Part shown: piece by piece, positions 16,813 to 22,498 of the stretch | How positions within the stretch are numbered: position 1 is the first letter of the stretch | Layout: each line of letters starts with the position of its first letter | Made by a program: the position numbers and the translations under genes | Notes under the pieces: model-generated | The model's database searches: none | What the model was told of the DNA's origin: nothing | What the model saw: the letters and a program-made list of their open reading frames with translations, nothing else | Assembly: GCA_963823675.1 (NCBI GenBank) | Contig: CAWGMT010000023.1 | Coordinates: forward strand, 1 to 22,498 | Reading direction: 5' to 3' | DNA: 22,498 bases | DNA from: CAWGMT01 sp963823675 | Lineage (GTDB): Bacteria; Planctomycetota; Planctomycetia; Isosphaerales; Isosphaeraceae

Positions 16813-18054
16813 TCAAACGCTCGTCCACTCCGCGACCTGGCCCGTGCGATAGGCGCGGTTGCCGAGGTGGGCCGCGGCGGCGGCGGCCACGCCCGCTTCG
16901 ACCGGGGCATTGGGCTGCTGGCGGCTGCGCACGCAGTTGACCCAGTTGGTCAGGTGCAAGAGCTCGCCGTCGGGCTTATCGTAGAAATCGGCGCCTCTGC
17001 GCGGGTTGCTTCCCAGAATCAGCGATTCGGGCTTCCCCTTGCCGTTTTCGGGGGTTATCTCGTAGCGGCCGCGGTCGATGTAGAGCGTCCCGCCGGTCCC
17101 CATGAACTCGATCATCGCTCCAGAGCGCGCGTTCGAGAACGTGCCCTCGAAATGGGCCTGCACATTGTTGGCGATAGTGCAGGAGCACTGGATCGTGTCC
17201 GGGCGTTTGCCAGACGTCCGTGCTGGTGAAGTGATCGCCGACGAAGATGGCCTTCGAGGACGATCGGCGTCGAGGAACCAGTGTGCGACGTCGAGCCAGT
17301 GCACCATGAGGTCGGTGAGGATGCCGTCGCCGAAATCCCAGAACCAGCGCCAGTTGCGGAAGTGGTATTCGTCGATACGCTGGTCGGGGGCTTGCCGAGG
17401 AAGTCTTTCCAGTCGACCGGCGGCGATCGACATCCAGCGGGCCCCGCCGGATACGCGACGCCGTCGCGGTTCCAGGTCAAGTGGACCTTGTACACGGTCG
17501 CCGATGCGTCCACCCCGGATCAGCTCTCGAGCCCGGATGATGTGCGGCATGCTCCGCTGCTGCGTGCCGACCTGGACGATCTTGCGATGCTTGGCGAGTG
17601 CTGGCCCGTGATGGCTCGGCTCCTTCGCCGCATCTTGTGCGTCAGCGGCTTCTCGACATACACGTCCTTGCCGCCGGCCATGGCATCGATCGTCATCGGC
17701 ACGTGCCAGTGGTCGGCGACGCGATTAGCGACGGCGTGAATGTCCTTGCGGTCAAGGATCTCGCGGTAGTGCTTGCTCGCGACGGCTTGCGAATCGGCGA
17801 GCTTCCTGGCCTGGTCGAGGTGAACGTCGTAAATATCGCAAACCGCGGCGATGCGCACGCCCGGGATATGCACCAGCGACCTCATCAGGCTCTGACAACG
17901 CCCGCCGGTGCCAAGGCAGGCGACGTTCAAGGTCTCATTGGCTGAATAGCCCCGGGCCGATTCGAGCGTCGCCAGCGTGCCGGCCGCCGGCGGCGGCGCC
18001 CTTCGAGCCGACGCTTTCGAGAAACCCCCGCCGCGTGGTTGAAGACGGGCCCAT
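16813..18054 (-). CDS. Gfo/Idh/MocA family oxidoreductase with Tat leader, several frame changes
   Basis: This is an NAD(P)-dependent oxidoreductase of the glucose-fructose oxidoreductase / inositol dehydrogenase family. The start at 18054 gives MGPSSTTRRGFLESVG, a twin-arginine leader. After a frame change near 17985 comes the Rossmann motif NVACLGTGGRCQSLMRSL, then VRIAAVCDIYDVHLDQARKL, VADHWHVPMTIDAMAGGKDV and the family-defining EKP in VYVEKPLTHK. The second domain reads SMPHIIRARELIR, YKVHLTWNRDGVA, DEYHFRNWRWFWDFGDGILT, VHWLDVAHWFLDADRP and GGTLYIDRGRYEITPENGKG. Frame changes are needed near 17985, 17640, 17480, 17395 and twice near 17220-17260. It is convergent with the isomerase. Tat-exported members of this family are a planctomycete hallmark; the substrate is probably a sugar derivative. 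Confidence 0.8.
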
Positions 18055-18062
18055 TGATGATG

Positions 18063-18067
18063 CTCCT
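18063..18067 (-). promoter_or_regulatory. Ribosome-binding site of the oxidoreductase
   Basis: AGGAG on the minus strand lies 8 bases from the ATG at 18054. It sets the start that includes the twin-arginine leader, which is out of frame with the Rossmann domain in the sequence as given. Confidence 0.6.
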
Positions 18068-18162
18068 GGAGAGAGAAAGGAACGGATCTGATTGCAGTCT
18101 ATCGATCGTTGATATCATAGGCAACCAAGGACCGGTTTAGCCCGAACTGGACCGCGCTCGGA

Positions 18163-18180
18163 GCGTCCGTGCGCGGACGC
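18163..18180. promoter_or_regulatory. Perfect 7-bp palindrome in a divergent intergenic region
   Basis: GCGTCCG and CGGACGC flank the loop TGCG. It lies 33 bases before the CDP-alcohol phosphatidyltransferase ATG and about 110 bases from the divergent oxidoreductase start, so it could be an operator or a 5'-leader hairpin. No regulator is encoded nearby. Confidence 0.35.
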
Positions 18181-18213
18181 CTCGTTTCGTTCTTCCCCTC
18201 GCCGGAATTGACA

Positions 18214-18826
18214 ATGCCCTCGATTTACGACTGGAAACCTCGATTTCGGGCACGCTCCGACCAATGACAGCGCGGCTCGCCGCTCTGGGAGTCACGGGCA
18301 AACCAGGTGACCGTGCTGGCGGCGCTCGTCTCCCTCACGACGGGGGTGATCCTGGGGTTGCTTCGCCGGGTATCGCTTTGTGCTCCTCTTCTTGCCGGTC
18401 GTGCTTTTAGTCCGGATGGCCCTCAACGCCATCGATGGGATGCTCGCCGCGAGCACGCGATGAAATCGCCGCTCGGGGCGATACTCAACGAACTGGGAGA
18501 CGTGGTTTCGGATTCGGCACTCTATCTTCCCTTGGCCCTGGTACCCGGTTTCTCGCCTTGGCTCGTTACCCTGATCGTGATCCTCGCCCTCATGAGCGAA
18601 ATGGCCGGCGTCGTCTCGATCCAGATCGGCAGCTCGCGGCGCTATGACGGACCGATGGGGAAAAGCGACCGGGCGTTTGTTTTCGGCTTTCTGTGCCTGT
18701 TGCTTGGCCTGGGGCTCAAGGCGGGAGCCTGGATCAACGTCGTTCTGGCGGGCGTCGCCATCCTGCTCGTCGTGACCATCGTCAACCGCTGCCGCAGCGC
18801 GGCTGCGCGAGCCGAGTCCGGCGTGA
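18214..18826 (+). CDS. CDP-alcohol phosphatidyltransferase family protein, frame-shifted
   Basis: This is a membrane enzyme that moves a phosphatidyl-type group from a CDP-linked donor to an alcohol in phospholipid synthesis. Corrected reading: MPSIYDWKPRFRA, LRPMTARLAALGVTGNQVTV, LAALVSLTTGVILG, GYRFVLLFLPVVLLVRMALN, AIDGMLAREHAMKSPLGAI, LNELGDVVSDSALYLPLALV, then four more hydrophobic stretches. The DG..AR....G signature is clear, with N in two places where most of the superfamily has D. Two indels can be pinpointed: an extra A near 18299 and a missing C near 18452; others lie near 18260, 18365 and 18800. The uncorrected frame runs to 18903 and overlaps the opposite gene, so I prefer the stop at 18826 in the restored frame (ending SALREPSPA). 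The start at 18214 is chosen from the conserved MPSIYD-type N-terminus. Confidence 0.75.
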
Positions 18827-18853
18827 TGTTCCACATGCTCTGGGACACCGGCG

Positions 18854-18880
18854 TGTCTCTGCGTTCTCAAAGCGGAGACA
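18854..18880. terminator. Candidate two-way terminator hairpin
   Basis: TGTCTCTGC and GCGGAGACA form a 9-bp stem with one T-G pair and a 9-base loop. It sits in the 54-base gap between the restored stops of the convergent CDP-alcohol transferase (18826) and the PaaK-like gene (18881). There is no long T tract. Confidence 0.4.
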
Positions 18881-20218
18881 TCAAACCCCGCTGGTCTTCT
18901 TGACCGCGAGATGATGGGATTGGCCTTGCCCGAGGACGTCCGTGTCACCTGGTCAACCCGTTTGGGGACGATCCGGATGCTCGGCCGGCCCAGTTTCTGC
19001 TCCAGCTCGCGAGGGATTCGCTGCTCAGACTCAGAGTCGCGCTCCAGCGCGAGCCGGGCACCATTTCCAGAACCCAGGTTTCGGGGACCTCCTGGATGAG
19101 GCAGAAGCTGCTCACAGCCCCATCGAAGTCGAGGAAAACGGCATAGGTCGGAAAGCTCGAGCAGGAAGCCCGAGCTCAGCTGCTCGCCGCCGGGAAGGGC
19201 GAATGCATCGTTGCTGCGGCCCTCAAGCTTCTCAAGGATCCGGAACGTCCGTCCGCAGGGGCAGCTTGTGGATCGAATCGCGGCTCGGTCCCCTTGCACG
19301 TAGCGAAGAAAGGGCATGGCCCGGTTGTGCAGGTTCGTCCCGACGATATTGCCCACGGTTCCCTCCGGGACCGGATCTCCGTGGTCATCGACGATTTCGA
19401 CGTAGTTGATGTCCTCGAACAGATGGTAGTTCAGATGCCGGCACTGAGAGGCGATGCGCGTGAGCTCCTCGTCGAAGTAGTCGTCGAAGACGAACGTGTG
19501 GAGCTTCTCGCCGAGGTATTTCCGCTGTGCGGCCGAGCTCATTTCCGAATTGACGTTGACCGCGCGGGGGCGGATTTTCTGAAAATCCTCGGGAGTCATC
19601 TGGTTCAACCAGCGAGCGGAGGTGGCTCGGGTAGCAAATCAGCAGGTCGGGCGGACGGGCCGCCGCAGCCTGGCCAGCGCCTCGGGGATCGGTGCGAGGG
19701 TCGGGATGAATTCCATGGGGTACATCCCGAACAGCGGAGTCCAGGGGATAAGCACTGGTGTAGATGTAAGTCTGCCGGTGCCACGGCCGGTACGGGAAGG
19801 CCATCCAGCAGAGGCGAGGCCTGCCAGGATGAAGAGGGAAAAGCTGTCGCGGTCGTAATAGACATCGAGCGCCTGCCCGCTGCTGCCGCTGCTCTTGGAT
19901 TGAATCAGCTTGCATTCGCGGCGGAACGCCTCGCTCAGGTGATCGCTCTCCGGGCCGCTTCGCAGCTCGTCCTTGATCAGGAGCGGCAAGCCGGCCCAGT
20001 CCGACAGGCTGCGAATCTGGTTACCCGCCGGAAGATACCTTGCGCCGGTACAAGGGCACGCTTGACCGCGCCTCGTCCAGCCTGCGTCGCATGTGGTGAA
20101 GCTGATACGCCTCGATGCGGGTCCGGCGCGGCCAGCGCGGCCTGCGCATCAAGGCCGGAAAACGGCCCGCCAGGCCCAAGACAAGGTGCATTCGATCCAG
20201 TACATTCAGAGGCGTCAT
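18881..20218 (-). CDS. PaaK/CapK-like adenylate-forming enzyme (phenylacetate-CoA ligase family), copy 1
   Basis: This is a cytoplasmic AMP-forming ligase of the phenylacetate-CoA ligase superfamily, about 445 residues, the usual length. Starting at ATG 20218: MTPLNVLDRMHLVLGLAGRF, HHMRRRLDEARSSVPLYRR, then SLSDWAGLPLLIKDELR, the phosphate-binding SKSSGSSGQALDVYYDRDSF, FGMYPMEFIPTLAPIPEALA, LICYPSHLRSL, RPRAVNVNSEMSS, NYHLFEDINYVEIVDDHGD, NRAMPFLRYVQGDRA, CPCGRTFRILEKLEGRSND, the C-terminal subdomain and the near-terminal TSSGKANPII with the probable catalytic lysine. Frame changes lie near 20032, 19812, 19738, 19645, 19610, 19145, 19060 and 18905. The frame from 19608 stays open to 18292, but that part is antisense to the CDP-alcohol transferase. 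The acid it activates is unknown; it is divergent from a second, different PaaK-like gene. Confidence 0.8.
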
Positions 20219-20370
20219 TGAATCGGGACTCGTTTACTCGGCGGTTTTTTGGATCAAAGTTGCGAATCGGTGGCACAACGCGGCGGTCAAGAACCATAGT
20301 CTCATGGTGAGAGCCGTCATTCACGGTCAAAGTGGAAGAATGTGGGTGGCGAGCATCGAGATCCGCTTCC

Positions 20371-20377
20371 GGGAGGG
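20371..20377 (+). promoter_or_regulatory. Shine-Dalgarno site of PaaK-like copy 2
   Basis: GGGAGGG lies 6 bases before the ATG at 20384 (MDDLSLARFGSEAAARDVI). It defines a start that is separated from the main body of the protein by a frame change near 20450. The 165-bp gap back to 20218 must hold the divergent promoters for both PaaK-like genes. Confidence 0.6.
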
Positions 20378-20383
20378 CGGCAA

Positions 20384-21890
20384 ATGGATGATCTGTCATT
20401 GGCCCGCTTCGGTTCAGAAGCCGCGGCGAGGGACGTGATCGTAGCGCTTTCTACGCCGGGTCCCTCGCCTACAGGAGCTTGATCGATGCCACTTTGCCCC
20501 AACGTGGCAAATCCGATCTGCGCGACCTTCTCTGGGACGAGGTCCCGATTCTCACCAAGGACAACTTCTACGCGGCGAACCCGTGGTGCGATTACATCCC
20601 GAGGGAATCGTACCACGACATTTACTCGATTCTGCGCAGTGCAGCGGTGCCACCAACCCGGATGGAACCGGCCGGGGCTTCTTCTGGCCCCAGCTCCGAT
20701 CGCACGACATGGTCCTGGCCCCACTGCTCCAGTGAGGTGGCTCATCGAGGCCTTTGAGCTCGGCACGCGCAAGACACTCGTGATCATCGGGCTCAGCCTG
20801 GGTAGCTGGGCCGGCGGCGAGCAGTTCTCGTTCATCTTCAAGACACTCGCGCCTGCGAAATGGTTTCCCCCTGGTCGTCTTTTCGCCCAATCAACACGCC
20901 GAGATCCTCGAGCTGATCGGTGGTCTTCACGACGAAGTTCATCAGATCCTCATCGCCCTGTGTCCGTCGGCCATCTTCTATCTCGAGAAACTGGCGGAGC
21001 AAACCGGCCAGATCTTGCCGCTGGAGAAGATCACGTTCCTGGTCACCGGTGAGCCGTTCCCCGAGGACCTGCGACTCGATCTGGCGCGACCAGCCCGCGC
21101 AGCGGGGCATGAGCCGACAATCCTGAGCGTCTATGGCTCGGCCGACACGGGAATTCTCGGGGTGGAAAAGCGCCTCCTTGATCCAGGCGCTGCCAGTTCC
21201 TCCACGCTCATCCGGAGGTCGTGCGCCAGCTCGGCTTTGCCTCGACCCCGATCCCCAACCTGTATCACGCGCAGCGGGAAGATACCTTCTATGAGATCGT
21301 CGATGGCGAGCTGGTCGTCACGCGGTGGCAAGGCATTCCCCTGGCCCGCTACAACCTCAAGGACCGCGTTCCGGCTCTATTCCTGGCGAGTGCTGTGCCG
21401 GGCCCTGGCAATCGCCGATAGCGGCAATGCCACGTTCTGGATCAAGCTGGGTGATCAGCCGCTGACCGATGTCATCAGCGTGGCCGGGCGAGCTCATGGC
21501 TGCTTGTTCCTCTGTGGCTCGAAGATCTTCGAATTGATGCTCGAGGAAGTCTTTTTCGGCAGCGAGCTGCGCGATCTCTCCACGGGAGCTTTCTGCGTAT
21601 GGACCGAGCTCGATGCCGGCAGGCAAGTTCTCTGCTGGCAGGTCGAGCTCAAGGTTGGCCGGGACGAGCCGGATGAGTCGGACGTGCGGCTGCTCCACGA
21701 CCGACTGGTCCAGCTACTTGGTCGAAAGCAGCCCGAGTTTGCCGACGACTACGAGACGTTCTACCGGCCTTTCGAGCAGGGCGGCCTGCGGATCTTCCGG
21801 TTTGTGTTCATGCTTATCCCGCAGCTCACGGCATTGAATTCGCCAGGCGATCAGTGCAAGATCATACTCGAGCGAGGCCCGCTCACATGA
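20384..21890 (+). CDS. PaaK-like adenylate-forming enzyme, copy 2, divergent subfamily
   Basis: Corrected reading: MDDLSLARFGSEAAARDVI, AFYAGSLAYRSLIDATLPQ, WDEVPILTKDNFYAANPWCD, SYHDIYSILRSSGATNPDGT with GRGFFWPQLRSHD, TRKTLVIIGLSLGSWAGGEQ, LRNGFPLVVFSPNQHAEILE, KITFLVTGEPFPEDLRLDLA and the adenylate-binding SVYGSADTGILGVE. Then RQLGFASTPIPNLYH, DGELVVTRWQGIPLARYNLK, GDQPLTDVISVAGRAHGCLF and a C-terminal subdomain to QCKIILERGPLT. This fits the phenylacetate-CoA ligase superfamily but looks clearly different from copy 1 across the road. The expected C-terminal lysine motif is not obvious. Frame changes lie near 20450, 20645, 20868, 21165 and 21375. Its stop overlaps the next start as ATGA. 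It might make an acyl-adenylate or acyl-thioester; the substrate is not known. Confidence 0.7.
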
Positions 21891-22498
21891 AGCGGCCCAC
21901 CTGGTCGTCCGCCTTCATCTTGGGAGCGGTCTGGGGGTTCCTGGAGGGTACCTGGTTTTTCTTGGTCCCGGACGTCCTGCTCAGCTATATCGCAATCGCC
22001 TCTTTCCGCCTGTGCGTCTTGCCGGCGGCTCTCGGCGTGGTCCTGGGGGCGATGGCGGCCCGCTTGCTTGCTTTATGGGCTGCTCAGCCTGGACCAGGGA
22101 ACCGCTGCCATCTGGCTCGAACGATTCTGGTCGGCTCTTCCCGGCTTCCGCGCCACCATGTTGGTCAGGGCGTCTGGTTACCTCGAAGCCCACGGAGTGC
22201 GCGGCTTACTCTGGGGACCGGAATCCGGGCTCCCCTTTCGCGTCTTCGTCCTCGAAGCCTATCAACTGCGAATTCCATCCGCTGGCTCAATCTTGGTGTG
22301 GACGCCTCCGGCCCGGCTCGAACGAATCTTGCTCTCGCCCTTCATCGTTGCCGGAGTGCGTGTTGCGCTTGGCCGAGCCGCCCGAACGTTGTTTCCGATG
22401 TGCTCGAACCGCCCGCTCGATCGGCTGCTCGTGATCCTGGTCAGCATCTACTGGATCGGGCTCTATGGCTGGTACTGGTGGTTCTTCTTGCCGCGCAT
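21887..22498 (+). CDS. Integral membrane protein of unknown function (3' end missing)
   Basis: The start ATG overlaps the stop of PaaK-like copy 2, so the two are very likely translated together. The N-terminus KRPTWSSAFILGAVWGFLEG leads into TWFFLVPDVLLSYIAIASF and CVLPAALGVVLGAMAARLL, two or three membrane segments. After a frame change near 22060 it continues LYGLLSLDQGTAAIWLERFW, GFRATMLVRASGYLEAHGVR, GLPFRVFVLEAYQLRIPSAG, PFIVAGVRVALGRAARTLF and a last hydrophobic run LLVILVSIYWIGLYGWYWWF, leaving the window open. I do not recognise the family. VPDVLL near the N-terminus faintly recalls DedA/YqaA-type membrane proteins, but that is weak. A role in moving or anchoring a lipid product of its neighbours would be inference only. 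Confidence 0.6.
   Translation, partial: MKRPTWSSAFILGAVWGFLEGTWFFLVPDVLLSYIAIASFRLCVLPAALGVVLGAMAARLLALWAAQPGPGNRCHLARTILVGSSRLPRHHVGQGVWLPRSPRSARLTLGTGIRAPLSRLRPRSLSTANSIRWLNLGVDASGPARTNLALALHRCRSACCAWPSRPNVVSDVLEPPARSAARDPGQHLLDRALWLVLVVLLAAH

Noticed and set aside
18292..18880. Extension of the PaaK-like copy 1 frame to 18292
   Set aside because: This part is antisense to the CDP-alcohol transferase, is arginine-rich and unlike any ligase. The ligase ends naturally near 18881 after one frame change.

Overview
This window reads as a chromosomal segment of a high-GC planctomycete, most likely close to Isosphaeraceae. The inference rests on two giant Ser/Thr kinases fused to WD40, TPR and PDZ modules, Tat-leader Gfo/Idh/MocA and TIM-barrel isomerase genes, a sulfatase, an alpha/beta hydrolase of the kind planctomycetes keep near sulfatases, and REP-like palindromes between genes. 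No tRNA, rRNA, CRISPR array or intact mobile element was recognised.

Layout. About 48-5458 (minus) is a kinase-TM-WD40-TPR-PDZ receptor-like protein. 5737-7745 (plus) is a two-gene operon: a eukaryote-like phosphopantothenate-cysteine ligase and an OafA-type membrane acyltransferase, overlapping by ATGA. 7746-8432 holds no gene I can support. 8433-11903 (minus) is a second kinase with a TM segment and a 48-residue TPR-like array. 11904-12864 is non-coding apart from palindromes. 12865-13780 (minus) is a secreted alpha/beta hydrolase. 14084-15234 (plus) is a sulfatase lacking its N-terminal catalytic part. 15294-16350 (plus) is an exported sugar isomerase/epimerase. 16351-16812 is a cluster of palindromes between convergent genes. 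16813-18054 (minus) is a Tat-exported Gfo/Idh/MocA oxidoreductase. 18214-18826 (plus) is a CDP-alcohol phosphatidyltransferase. 18881-20218 (minus) and 20384-21890 (plus) are two divergent PaaK/CapK-like adenylate-forming enzymes. 21887-22498 (plus) is a membrane protein that runs off the end.

The main caveat is sequence quality. Most genes need one or more single-base frame corrections to restore family-typical sequence. Some are pinpointed: a missing C near 18452, an extra A near 18299, and TPR repeat spacings of 143 or 145 instead of 144. The pattern looks more like uncorrected read or assembly indels than mass pseudogenisation, because conserved domains continue exactly in another frame. 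Gene spans below are therefore reconstructed across frame changes, and the frame-change positions are approximate.

How the genes work together is inference. The kinases are probably membrane-anchored sensors or scaffolds. The hydrolase, sulfatase, isomerase and oxidoreductase suggest periplasmic processing of sulfated or acylated carbohydrates. The right-hand group (CDP-alcohol transferase, two adenylate-forming enzymes, membrane protein) resembles a small lipid or acyl-activation locus with no assigned product, and is the best candidate for something undescribed.
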